DNA of 21,879 bases from Nitrospira sp. ST-bin4 (GTDB lineage Bacteria > Nitrospirota > Nitrospiria > Nitrospirales > Nitrospiraceae): assembly GCA_002083565.1 (NCBI GenBank), contig MSXM01000031.1, forward strand, positions 458 to 22,336, written 5' to 3'. A program made the translations under genes and the position numbers. The notes beneath the pieces are model-generated. The model was not told where the DNA came from. It did not search any database and saw only the letters and a list, made by a program, of their open reading frames with translations. Positions 7,304 through 15,900 of this stretch are shown here, one piece after another. Each line of letters starts with the position of its first letter. Positions within the stretch are counted from its first letter, which is position 1.

Positions 7304-7322
7304 GGCGTCTCCCGGGGATGCC

Positions 7323-7341
7323 TCACTGATTCTATCAGTGA
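7323..7341. promoter_or_regulatory. 19-bp palindrome over a possible -10, upstream of arginine operon
   Basis: TCACTGAT-TCT-ATCAGTGA is a perfect inverted repeat with 8-bp arms, 19 bp upstream of the cyclodeaminase start. Read on the minus strand, its centre contains TAGAAT, 5 of 6 matches to the sigma-70 -10, though no good -35 is seen at the right distance. No T-tract follows, so it looks like an operator rather than a terminator for truD. Confidence 0.5.
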
Positions 7342-7395
7342 ATGACCGGAGACCACAGGGGCTTTGTAAATCACGACATGAGTGATGTGCCCGGT

Positions 7396-8430
7396 TCAGA
7401 TGGTTTTCATCAATTCGCGCAATACACTCGTGGCATAGGCGCCGGGCGGGAGTGCAAAGGCCAGAGTGAGGACCGAACCATTCAGTGACCACTCCAACTC
7501 CGCCAACGGGATCCGTAACGCACGGCGTTCGCCGCGGAAGCCGCAGGCCTTTCCTGCTGCGACCAGGGCATCTCGTGTCGTTCCCGCTTCCGCAATGACG
7601 GCCTCTTCAATCTTGCCTGGCTCGCCATCGGCCCATGACGCCCGCGAACCGAAGAGAATTCCCGTCGGGCTGATTTCAAAACGATCGGCGCGAGGCTGTT
7701 CCTGATCGGCGTCTTCGACTTGAAAACAGGCGCCGTTGTCCGACTTTATGGCCCAATCGCCGGCCAGCACACGATCGATACGGTCGATACGACGGGCCAG
7801 CATGCGGTTGAAGAGAAATGATTGATACGTATTCAGATACCAGACGCGTTTGGCCCGGCCCATTTTCTCGCGCCGCCGCGGATCGGTCAGCAAGGCGGCG
7901 CCAATCTGATAGTTATCGCCGCTCTTGCCCTGCCGCTGGGGGCCGAAGTAGTTGGGCACGCCGCGCGCACCAAGTCGATCGAGCACGGCGGGCACCGCCT
8001 CAGCGGCCTGGGCGGCAACGTCGCGGACGACCAAGCGAAAGTGGTTTCCGGCATGATGGCCGGTGCGTAATCGATTGCGATGTCGAGCCAGGACGTTCAC
8101 AGACAAAAGCTGTTCATCGGTCTTCAGCTGCGACACCTGCTGAGGCGTGATTCCTTGCAGCGAGACCATTTGAGTGGTGATTGCGCGGGCGTCTTTTAAC
8201 CCGGCGACTCCGATAGCCTGCGCTTTCACGCCGAGTGTCGACGAAAGGCGGCGGACGAGGTCCGGCGTCGAGAGACCCCGTTTGGTGATCCTCACATAGA
8301 GATGTTCTCCTTCCCCGCAGGGCAGATAGAGCGGGCGTTCCTCCACCTGAAAGTCTTCCGGCGTCGCGCGGATCTGTCCGCCGATGCCGGGGATATCGCT
8401 TGTTAGGAAGGGCTCGATCGATGGTTCCAC
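7396..8430 (-). CDS. truD: tRNA pseudouridine(13) synthase TruD
   Basis: TruD isomerises uridine 13 of certain tRNAs to pseudouridine. The 344-residue protein shows the family motifs in order: D-F-Q-V-E-E (26-31), the catalytic loop G-L-K-D-A-R-A (77-83) with Asp80 at the same number as in E. coli, R-T-G-H-H-A-G-N-H-F-R-L-V (the N-x-F motif) and PNYFGPQRQG near residue 168. The C-terminal part carries the TRUD insertion domain and ends in V-L-R-E-L. The start is a GTG at 8430 preceded by AGGGAG at about 6 nt. It is divergent from the metallophosphoesterase gene, with 112 bp between. The arginine operon lies downstream on the same strand. Confidence 0.95.
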   Translation of the reverse strand: MEPSIEPFLTSDIPGIGGQIRATPEDFQVEERPLYLPCGEGEHLYVRITKRGLSTPDLVRRLSSTLGVKAQAIGVAGLKDARAITTQMVSLQGITPQQVSQLKTDEQLLSVNVLARHRNRLRTGHHAGNHFRLVVRDVAAQAAEAVPAVLDRLGARGVPNYFGPQRQGKSGDNYQIGAALLTDPRRREKMGRAKRVWYLNTYQSFLFNRMLARRIDRIDRVLAGDWAIKSDNGACFQVEDADQEQPRADRFEISPTGILFGSRASWADGEPGKIEEAVIAEAGTTRDALVAAGKACGFRGERRALRIPLAELEWSLNGSVLTLAFALPPGAYATSVLRELMKTI

Positions 8431-8479
8431 GCGGTACTCCCTATCTAAATGGTCTGTATGCCGTTCAAGCGTCCATTAA

Positions 8480-8507
8480 TTGTTGGCCAATAAGCCCATG
8501 CTATACT
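8480..8507 (+). promoter_or_regulatory. Putative extended -10 sigma-70 promoter
   Basis: TTGTTG (8480-8485), 16-bp spacer and TATACT (8502-8507) with TGC directly before it, an extended -10. It gives a leader of about 29 nt carrying GGGAG before the ATG at 8543. The -35 overlaps an in-frame TTG that should not be taken as the start. Confidence 0.55.
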
Positions 8508-8542
8508 TTTTCTATTCGACTCGAGAGGGGCGGGAGAGCAGC

Positions 8543-9406
8543 ATGGATCACGGAATGAGCGCGCGTCAGAGATTATCATGGCCTGACCGCGTGCGATCCT
8601 CCGTCGGAGCTCGTCTGAGTGAGCCACTCTATAGACTGTTCAGCCTCGTCCCACAGTGGGAGTTTGGCCTGTCCGACCACGAGGTAACCCGGCATACCCA
8701 TGTACACGGGCCGTTGGCAGGTCACCGTGCCGTCCATTTGACCGATTTGCATCTGGACATCTACTACCCTCGTCATGATCGCATTGTGTACACCGTGAGG
8801 GCGCTTCAGCCCGATTGGATTTTCATCACGGGCGACTTGCTCAACGTGCCTGAAGGGCTCCCCCATCTCTTTCGATTTCTAGCGCGCCTGCGGGAAACCG
8901 CGCCGGTATTTGTCACATTGGGCAATCACGATCACTACAGCGGTGTGCCGGTGACGGACTACGCCGAATTGGCCGATCGGCATAAAATAACATTACTGGT
9001 GAATCAAAGTGTGGTTGTCTCAACGGCAAAAGGCGAGTTGGCGATCGTCGGTGTCGATGATCCGTCGCTGCACCGTGCCGATCTGCACTGTGTCCCGCCT
9101 CAGGCCGACCATCGCTTTACCCTGTTATTGGCCCATGCGCCGAATATCCTCGATCAAGTGAAGGCGCATCATGCCATCGATCTGATCTTGTGCGGGCATA
9201 GCCACGGGGGACAGTGGCAGGTGCCGGGCATCCCGACGTTCTGGCTGCCTCCCGGATGCAATGGCCGGGTGTCAGGCCGGTATGAGTCGGGCGAACACAC
9301 CCTCTACATCAATCGGGGACTCGGCTGGTCTTTCCTCCCGTTCCGCTGGAACTGTCCGCCCGAGATCGCTGTACTTGAGTGGATTGAGGAGCGGAGTCAG
9401 ACCTGA
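8543..9406 (+). CDS. Calcineurin-like metallophosphoesterase
   Basis: A 287-residue phosphoesterase of the YkuE/YaeI-like branch. Two-metal-site motifs are all present: LTDLHLD (Asp68, His70), I-T-G-D-L (Asp98), L-G-N-H-D (Asn128, His129), L-A-H-A-P and C-G-H-S-H-G-G. Family members hydrolyse phosphodiesters or pyrophosphates, some acting on lipid A precursors (UDP-diacylglucosamine); the substrate here cannot be decided. No clear signal peptide or membrane helix is seen. I chose the ATG at 8543 because GGGAG lies about 7 nt upstream and a good promoter sits before it; an ATG at 8555 is also possible. The gene ends 8 bp from the convergent HEAT-repeat gene. Confidence 0.9.
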   Translation: MDHGMSARQRLSWPDRVRSSVGARLSEPLYRLFSLVPQWEFGLSDHEVTRHTHVHGPLAGHRAVHLTDLHLDIYYPRHDRIVYTVRALQPDWIFITGDLLNVPEGLPHLFRFLARLRETAPVFVTLGNHDHYSGVPVTDYAELADRHKITLLVNQSVVVSTAKGELAIVGVDDPSLHRADLHCVPPQADHRFTLLLAHAPNILDQVKAHHAIDLILCGHSHGGQWQVPGIPTFWLPPGCNGRVSGRYESGEHTLYINRGLGWSFLPFRWNCPPEIAVLEWIEERSQT

Positions 9407-9414
9407 CAGGCCGC

Positions 9415-10053
9415 CTATCGGCTGCGAATCCTTTCCAGGGCTTCCCGCGCCCGGCCCCTCACTGTTTGATCCCCGTCCTCCTCCGCGACCTGTGCCAGCC
9501 GATCCTGCGCATCTGTCGCCCGCAGTCTTCCCAGCCCCAACGCCGCGCACGCGCGCACGTAGGCATGGTCGTCCTTCAGTGCGTTCACCAGAAGTGGCGC
9601 CACCGACTGATCCTGCAAGACACCCAGATGACTGGCTGCCATGCCTCTGATGCGATGGCGTTTGTCGCCTAAGGCTCGTTGAAGCGTCGCCACCCAGAGA
9701 TTTTTCAATGCCGGCGCGATCTCTTCAAGTCCGTCAAGCCGGTAGGCATTGCATTCGATGAGGGCAAACGACAGGTCCAGCTTCTTCTCCTCCGCCTGCT
9801 CACGCTGGAAGGCGCCAATGAGCCGATTCCGTTCACGGCGCGCTGCCGCGTGCCGCCGGATTTTCACAATCGCGGCCAGGACCAACGACGCAACGGCTGC
9901 TCCTCCGGCAGCGACAGGCAGGGCCTGATCGATGACATAGTCTTGGGTTTCTGCGGGTAGCCGCTTCCAAATCCACACGCCGGCCACGATAAAGCCGACC
10001 AGAATGACGATCGCCGTTGGAGAGAACTGCCCTCGTTCGTGATGGTCCGTCAT
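9415..10053 (-). CDS. Membrane-anchored HEAT-repeat protein
   Basis: A 212-residue protein with two N-terminal hydrophobic segments, near residues 13-30 (AIVILVGFIVAGVWIWK) and 45-64 (LPVAAGGAAVASLVLAAIV), then a basic stretch (KIRRHAAARRERNR) and a cytoplasmic helical domain. The C-terminal third contains HEAT or PBS-lyase-like repeats: H-R-I-R-G-M-A-A-S-H-L-G, A-Y-V-R-A-C-A-A-L-G-L-G-R-L, and T-V-R-G-R-A-R-E-A-L. Such repeats are protein-binding scaffolds; no enzyme motif is seen. The ATG at 10053 has no ribosome site but lies 9 bp from a possible -10. It is divergent from the MarR gene and convergent with the metallophosphoesterase gene. Confidence 0.82.
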   Translation of the reverse strand: MTDHHERGQFSPTAIVILVGFIVAGVWIWKRLPAETQDYVIDQALPVAAGGAAVASLVLAAIVKIRRHAAARRERNRLIGAFQREQAEEKKLDLSFALIECNAYRLDGLEEIAPALKNLWVATLQRALGDKRHRIRGMAASHLGVLQDQSVAPLLVNALKDDHAYVRACAALGLGRLRATDAQDRLAQVAEEDGDQTVRGRAREALERIRSR

Positions 10054-10062
10054 GGGAACAGG

Positions 10063-10092
10063 ATCTTACGGGCGCGATCGATCAGCCGTCAA
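10063..10092 (-). promoter_or_regulatory. Putative sigma-70 promoter close to start of HEAT gene
   Basis: On the minus strand TTGACG (10092-10087), 18-bp spacer, TAAGAT (10068-10063), then only 9 bp to the ATG at 10053. This predicts a leader of a few nucleotides or none. Confidence 0.45.
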
Positions 10093-10114
10093 CGAACTCC
10101 TGGACGGGCTCGCC

Positions 10115-10143
10115 TTGACGATTCATCTGCTTCCCACTATTCT
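10115..10143 (+). promoter_or_regulatory. Putative sigma-70 promoter ending 6 bp before MarR start
   Basis: TTGACG (10115-10120), 17-bp spacer, TATTCT (10138-10143), then six bases to the ATG at 10150. Leaderless transcription of the marR-usp operon is predicted; no ribosome site is present. Confidence 0.5.
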
Positions 10144-10149
10144 CCGTTC

Positions 10150-10602
10150 ATGGAAGTGCCTCATCTGAAGGACGATCCCTACCTCAAGCTCGTTCGGCCC
10201 TTGGTCGAGGCCTATCTGGCCTTCTGGCGTACAGGCAACCGGCACATCAAATCCATGCGGTTGACCCCGTCCCAATTCGATGTGCTTGTGACGCTGGGCG
10301 ATACCGACGGTATGACCTGTTCCGATTTATCAGAGCAAACCCTTGTGACTAAAGGCACGCTGACTGGAGTGCTGGACCGCCTGGTGTCAAAGGGGCTGAT
10401 CAGGCGGGAGACGATACGCGGGGATCGCCGCTATACGAAAGTGTCGTTGACGGCAAAAGGCGATGCGCTGTTTCGCAAAACTTTTGCGGCGCACGTCGAC
10501 TTCCTTCGTCCATTCTTCGAGCGGGCCTTGAGCCCTCAAGAAGTGGAGCAGGCGTGCGCATTGCTTCTGCGGCTGCGGGACAGCTTTCGCCAGGATGGTT
10601 GA
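10150..10602 (+). CDS. MarR-family transcriptional regulator
   Basis: A 150-residue winged-helix regulator of the MarR type. Features in order: N-terminal dimerisation helix (YLKLVRPLVEAYLAFWRTG), the L-T-P-S-Q-F-D-V-L-V-T-L-G segment, recognition helix region (LSEQTLVTKGTLTGVLDRLV), the wing with R-R-E-T-I-R-G-D-R-R-Y-T-K-V-S-L-T-A-K-G (the D-R-R signature), and a C-terminal dimerisation helix. MarR proteins usually repress their own operon and respond to small ligands. I chose the ATG at 10150 because the longer frame is not regulator-like and a promoter runs right up to it. Twenty-nine bases separate its stop from the UspA-ABC1 fusion, so the two are probably co-transcribed. Confidence 0.9.
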   Translation: MEVPHLKDDPYLKLVRPLVEAYLAFWRTGNRHIKSMRLTPSQFDVLVTLGDTDGMTCSDLSEQTLVTKGTLTGVLDRLVSKGLIRRETIRGDRRYTKVSLTAKGDALFRKTFAAHVDFLRPFFERALSPQEVEQACALLLRLRDSFRQDG

Positions 10603-10631
10603 GGCAGAGTATTCAGCGGAGAGCAGCCAAC

Positions 10632-12716
10632 ATGAATAATTTTCCCCACAACAGCGCCATACGACGTGTGATGGTAGGCACGGACCGCTCCAAAACGGCA
10701 GACCATGCCGTTCAGTGGGCCGCTGAGTTCGCTGACCGCTACGGGGCAGAGTTGTTTGTGGTGCAGGTGATCGTGCCGAACCACCCGTCCACCACGGAAT
10801 TCGGTGCAGCGGAGCGTACACGGGCCGCTGCCGTCAACGATGAGCTCGGCAATGTCGTGAGGCAGTTGGCGGGAGAGCGAGGACATGTCCTCGTCGCGAT
10901 TGATCCCGATCCGGCACTGACAATCGTCCGCGCCGCTGAGCGCGAAGCCATCGATGTTCTGGTGGTCGGTAATTCGGGCATGGCCGGACGAAAGGAGTTC
11001 CTGCTCGGTAACGTACCGAATCGCATCAGCCACAGTTCCCATTGTACCGTCATTATTGTGAATACCCTCCTATCCGGGGGTGAGCAGGCTCCTGAATCGG
11101 TGCGAGTACTTCAGTCCAAGGGTGAACCTCAAGCTTCTGAGCCTCACCTGGCAGGCCGAGCCATGCATATCGCGACGGTCATGGCGAAGCATGGCCTCAG
11201 AGAGCTCTTCAGCCCGCCCGATCAATCGGACGTTTCCATTCGCCGTCAGCAGGCCAAGCGCCTGCGCGCGGCGCTCGAGGAACTGGGCCCGACCTTCTCA
11301 AAGCTCGGCCAAGTGCTGTCGACCCGCCCGGATCTTCTTCCTGCGGAATACATCGAAGAACTCGCGATGTTGCAGAGTCACGTGCCCCCCATGCCCGAGC
11401 GTGAGGTCGTTCGAGTAGCCGAACAGGAGTTGGGGGTGCCATGGGAGGATGTGTTTGAGTCGATTGACCCCAAACCGCTTGCTGCCGGGACCATCGCCCA
11501 AGTCCATCGGGCCACGCTCGAAAACGGCGACCGAGTCGTGGTCAAGGTTCAGCGACCCACCGCTCGGGTCGATATCGAGCAGGATCTCGCTCTGCTCGAG
11601 ATATTCGCTCAAAAGGTGGGGCAACGTCAGGCCCTCAATCAAGTGGTGAACATGGAGGCGGTGTTCAAACACCTTGCCACGTCACTGCAGCGCGAACTCG
11701 ATTTTTGCCAAGAAGTCGACAATATCGGGCGGATGCAGACCGTCCTTGCAGACTATGACCGGTTGGCGGTCCCCTCTGTCTACCGGGAGCTGTCGACAGC
11801 CCGCTTATTGGTGATGGAGGAGATTCAAGGCGGCCCGATCGCACAGGCGCCGGAAGGCCCGGAGCGTATCGAGGCGGCCCGCCAGCTGTTGGAAAGTTTC
11901 TACAAGCAGATCGTCGTCGACGGTTTCTTCCATGCCGATCCGCACCCGGGCAATCTCATGTGGTGGAAGAACCGCATCTACATTCTCGACTTTGGAATGG
12001 TCGGCGCCATCGATGCCAAGGTACGGGAACATCTCCTGTTGTTGCTGATGGCTCTGTGGAAGGAAGATGTGGCTTTTCTCAGCGATGTCACGCTGATGAT
12101 GACGGGTGCGATCGACCGCAGTGATCTCGACGTTCCGCGGTTTCAAAGCGAAATCGGCGAGGTGATGGCGAAATACAGAAAGGCGGCCCTCGCTGAGATG
12201 CAGATCGGGCCGCTGCTGCAGGAAATGAGCGCGATCGCATTTCGGCACGGTGTGCCGATGCCGGCCTCACTCACGCTCGCAGCCAAGGCGCTGGCGCAGG
12301 TCCAGCTGGCGACCGCGAATCTTGACCCAACGCTTGATCCGTATGACGTCGCGGGCAAGTTTTTGATGCGCGTCATGATCAAGCGGATGGGGGCCGCGCT
12401 CGATCCCAAAGCGATCGCCTATCAAGTACAGAAGCTACAAGTGCGAGCCGAAAGGGTGACCGAAGCGATCGAACACCTGATTGGCGCTCGTCCCGGCCAG
12501 AAGCTGGTGGTAAATTTCAAGGCCAATTCGCTCGAAGATATGGTTCGACGGACCGGGCGGCGCCTGGCGCTGGGTTTTGCCGCTGCAACAAGCATCCTCT
12601 CCTGTGCGCTCACGGTCATGTCGGGAACAGTGGCAGATTGGATACCGGTCACGTTCGGGATCGTGGCCGGACTGCTGACTCTTGGATTGGTCTTCGATCT
12701 GATGCGAAGACGTTGA
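10632..12716 (+). CDS. Fusion of universal stress protein (UspA) domain and ABC1/UbiB-type kinase
   Basis: A 694-residue two-domain protein. Residues 9-145 form a UspA domain with R-R-V-M-V-G-T-D and the ATP-binding pattern G113-x2-G116-x9-G126 (then Asn instead of Ser/Thr). Residues about 180-640 form an ABC1/UbiB/ADCK atypical kinase: KLGQ (224-227, the KxGQ motif), the Ala-rich A-A-G-T-I-A-Q-V-H-R-A, VVVKVQR with Lys305, FHADPHPGN (433-441) and LDFG (452-455). Two C-terminal hydrophobic helices (about 645-690) anchor it to the membrane, as in UbiB. UbiB homologues support ubiquinone/menaquinone synthesis or lipid handling. The fused ATP-binding Usp domain suggests sensing of nucleotide or stress state (inference). 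The ATG at 10632 is preceded by a GGAG at about 11 nt; the upstream frame overlaps marR and is not protein-like. Confidence 0.92.
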   Translation: MNNFPHNSAIRRVMVGTDRSKTADHAVQWAAEFADRYGAELFVVQVIVPNHPSTTEFGAAERTRAAAVNDELGNVVRQLAGERGHVLVAIDPDPALTIVRAAEREAIDVLVVGNSGMAGRKEFLLGNVPNRISHSSHCTVIIVNTLLSGGEQAPESVRVLQSKGEPQASEPHLAGRAMHIATVMAKHGLRELFSPPDQSDVSIRRQQAKRLRAALEELGPTFSKLGQVLSTRPDLLPAEYIEELAMLQSHVPPMPEREVVRVAEQELGVPWEDVFESIDPKPLAAGTIAQVHRATLENGDRVVVKVQRPTARVDIEQDLALLEIFAQKVGQRQALNQVVNMEAVFKHLATSLQRELDFCQEVDNIGRMQTVLADYDRLAVPSVYRELSTARLLVMEEIQGGPIAQAPEGPERIEAARQLLESFYKQIVVDGFFHADPHPGNLMWWKNRIYILDFGMVGAIDAKVREHLLLLLMALWKEDVAFLSDVTLMMTGAIDRSDLDVPRFQSEIGEVMAKYRKAALAEMQIGPLLQEMSAIAFRHGVPMPASLTLAAKALAQVQLATANLDPTLDPYDVAGKFLMRVMIKRMGAALDPKAIAYQVQKLQVRAERVTEAIEHLIGARPGQKLVVNFKANSLEDMVRRTGRRLALGFAAATSILSCALTVMSGTVADWIPVTFGIVAGLLTLGLVFDLMRRR

Positions 12717-12749
12717 CGGTGTGTTGTTCTGGCGGCGATTGAGCGGACC

Positions 12750-12902
12750 CTACGCTTCGATTTTGTCGCGCCTGATCGAGCGCAGGACGGCTCTCTCGAG
12801 TAAGTAGGCGATCACCGACATTCCGATCGAGATGAGTCGGTATTCTATGTGCCGGATAATGGTTCGATGGCCGGCCTTGGTTGGGGAAGCACCGTTGGTC
12901 AT
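12750..12902 (-). CDS. Possible small basic membrane-associated protein (50 residues)
   Basis: A weakly supported short ORF on the minus strand: starts M-T-N-G-A-S-P-T-K-A-G and continues IIRHIEYRLISIGMSVIAYL, then L-E-R-A-V-L-R-S-I-R-R. One amphipathic or membrane-seeking helix with a basic end is plausible. Support comes from GC-rich third codon positions and a good promoter (12937-12909) whose -10 ends six bases before the ATG at 12902, the same arrangement as other genes here. The same frame opens upstream at 12962, but that start would leave only 24 bp to the divergent cyclase gene. It converges on the UspA-ABC1 gene. I recognise no family; it may be spurious. Confidence 0.35.
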   Translation of the reverse strand: MTNGASPTKAGHRTIIRHIEYRLISIGMSVIAYLLERAVLRSIRRDKIEA

Positions 12903-12908
12903 GGCGAT

Positions 12909-12937
12909 ATTATCAATCAACGTGTCACCGGCTGCAA
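12909..12937 (-). promoter_or_regulatory. Putative sigma-70 promoter before the 50-residue ORF
   Basis: On the minus strand TTGCAG (12937-12932), 17-bp spacer, GATAAT (12914-12909), then six bases to the ATG at 12902. No other convincing signal was seen in the 12717-12986 gap, including for the cyclase gene on the plus strand. Confidence 0.4.
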
Positions 12938-12986
12938 GAAGCAAGTATTCCGTGTCCGGCATTCACCGATCCAGGCTTGGACCGTC

Positions 12987-15900
12987 ATGATGGATGATCG
13001 CGTCTCGGCATGGCTGGAAAGTCTCGGCCTCGATCGCTATCGGGATGTATTTCAGCAGAACGCCATCACTTGGGATGTCCTGCCCGAACTGAACGACGGT
13101 GATTTGGCATCCCTGGGCGTTGTGCTCGGCCATCGGAAAAGACTCCTGCGCGCCATCGCGCACCTGCCACAAAAGGCCGACAGCGATGGTCTTCAGACTG
13201 TACCCATCGCAACCGACCCGGAAGCAACGCCGTTCCCTTCCGGTCGAGATCAAGCGGAGCGACGCCAATTGACCGTGATGTTTTGTGATCTTGTGGGCTC
13301 AACGGCGCTGGCTCGCCGGTTGGACCCCGAAGACCTCCAGGCCTCTATCCGGCGTTTTCTGGATACCTGTGGTGAGGCGATCAGCCGATTCAACGGCTAT
13401 ATCGCAAAATATATGGGTGACGGACTCTTGGTGTATTTTGGATATCCCCATGCCCATGAGCACGATGCCGAGCGTGCGGTGCATGCCGGACTGGCCGTGA
13501 TTGAGCTGGTAAAGGCGCTCCCTCGGGAGTATCGCCCCGAGCAGGAATGTGAAATTGCGACACGAATCGGAATCGCGACCGGTCCCGTCATCGTGGGCGA
13601 ACTCATCGGACAGGACACCGCCAAAGAACGGTCGGTGTTCGGTGAAACGCCGAATCTGGCCTCTCGCCTCCAGGGAGTGGCGGCGCCGAATCAATTGATC
13701 GTTGATTCGGTGACAAAGCGTCTGGTCGGGGGAGAGTTCGAGTTTGCCGATCAGGGGACGGTTTCTCTCAAGGGGTACGAGACGCCGGTTCGGATCTGGC
13801 AGGTGTTGTGTGCCAAGCCGTCGGCCAGCCGGTTCGAGTCGTATCGATCCGGCCGATTAGCTGATTTCATCGGCAGAGAGCACGAAACGGCGCTGCTTCT
13901 CGGGCGCTGGCGCGAAGCGGTCGACGGTGAAGGCCAGGTCGTGCTTCTCTGCGGCGAAGCCGGCATCGGCAAGTCCCGGCTGGTTCGATATCTGCGTGAC
14001 CAGCTAACCGGGGATCGCTATGAGACGATCCAATCTCAGTGCTCACCGCACCATACCAATACGGCACTGTATCCCGTAGTTACCTATCTGCGGCAGGCAG
14101 CGGGGCTGGCCGGTGAGGACAGCGCTCCCGCGCAACTGCACAAGCTTGATGCGCTGGTAGCCAGCAGCGGCCTCGACGACCGCATCACGGTTGCCTTGCT
14201 CGCGGATCTGCTCTCGATCCGAGGAGACGAGCGATACCAGCTGCCGAACGTGTCGCCCGACAAACGCAAGGACATGACTCTGGAAGCGCTCGTGCAGTAT
14301 TTGCAAAGGCTGGCGGATCACTCTCCGGTGTTGCTGATCGTGGAGGATGCCCATTGGCTTGATCCCACTACGCTGGATCTCATGACACGCACCATTGACC
14401 GGATCAGGCAGATGCGCGTGTTGTTACTGGTCACTTTTCGACCGGATTTCAGGCCGGTGTGGGCGGAATACAGCCACGTCACGTTTCTGACATTGAACCG
14501 GTTTCCGCGCCGGCAGAGCGTCGAGCTGATTGCCACGATGACCGGAGGAAAGGTGCTTCCGCAAGAGGTGCAGCAGGCGATTCTGGCCAAGACCGACGGG
14601 GTGCCACTGTATATCGAAGCGTTGACGGAGAATCTTCTGGAGACCGGGTTGCTGGCCGAAGGAACCGACGCATTTACCCTCAAGGCTCCATTGAATGACA
14701 TGGTCATTCCGGACAGTCTGCAAGCGTTGCTCATGGAGCGGGTCGATCGATTGGGGCCGGTTAAGGAAATCGTTCAGATCGGAGCGGCAATCGGACGGGA
14801 GTTCACCTATGAGCTGCTACGGGCCGCCGTCGATGTAACGGACAACCGGCTCAACGGCGCCCTCGATTTGTTTGTCTCCTCAGGTCTCATCCTACAAGAG
14901 GGTGAGCGGCCGCTTTCGCGATATCGGTTCAAGCATATGCTTGTCCAAGAAGCGGCCTACAACACGCTCCCCAAAAAATCTCGCCGCCTCCTCCATGCCC
15001 GCATTGCTCAAACACTGGAAGAGAAATTCGCCGAGCGCGTACGGTTGGAACCGGAACTCCTGGCCTACCACTGTGAACAGGCAGGTTTGACCCGTTCGGC
15101 CATCACGTATTGGCAGCTTGCGGCCCGAAGAGACGCGGACCGGTCGGCCAATGTCGAAGCGCTGAACCATTTCAATAGAGCGTTGGCATTCTTGCAGGAA
15201 TTGCCGGAAGGCCCGGAGCGTGATGGCTTGGAGTTAAAGCTCCTTATTGAACGTGGAGCTCCCATGATAGCGGTGAAAGGGTATGCTTCTGACGAAATAG
15301 AGCACAATTATAGCAGGGCAAGGGATTTATCGCAGGAAGACAGTAGTCCCGAGTATCACTTTCTCGCCATTTGGGGGTTATGGGTATTCCATGTGGTCAG
15401 GGGGCCTCTTGCAACAGCATGCGACCTGGCTGAGCATCTCTTGTCTCTCGCACAGCGCGAGCACAACCCGGATATGCTGATCCGCGCACATGAGAGTGTT
15501 GGCTCGACCTATTCCTTCCTTGGCCGGTTTAATGAAGCCAAAGCCCATTTGCTCGCCGCTAAGTCCCTGTATGATCCCGCCCGGCATCGCTCACAGGCCC
15601 TCCCCTATACGCAGGATCCCGGCATCACCGCGAGAATCATGCTCGCCAGAGCGCTATGGATATTGGGAGAGGTCGATCAGGTCGAAGCGCTCTCGCGGGA
15701 GGCCATCGGGATGGCAAGAGAGTTGGAACACCCCTTCACGCTGGCGTTCACCTTGACGACCGTGGCCTGGACCTATTCCACGCTTCGAGACACAGAGCAG
15801 ACATTACATCTCACTGAAGAAGCCATCGCGCTGTCGACCAAATATTCATTTGAAGTGCCGTTAGCGTGGGCGACATCTCTGCAAGGGTGGGCTCTGGATC

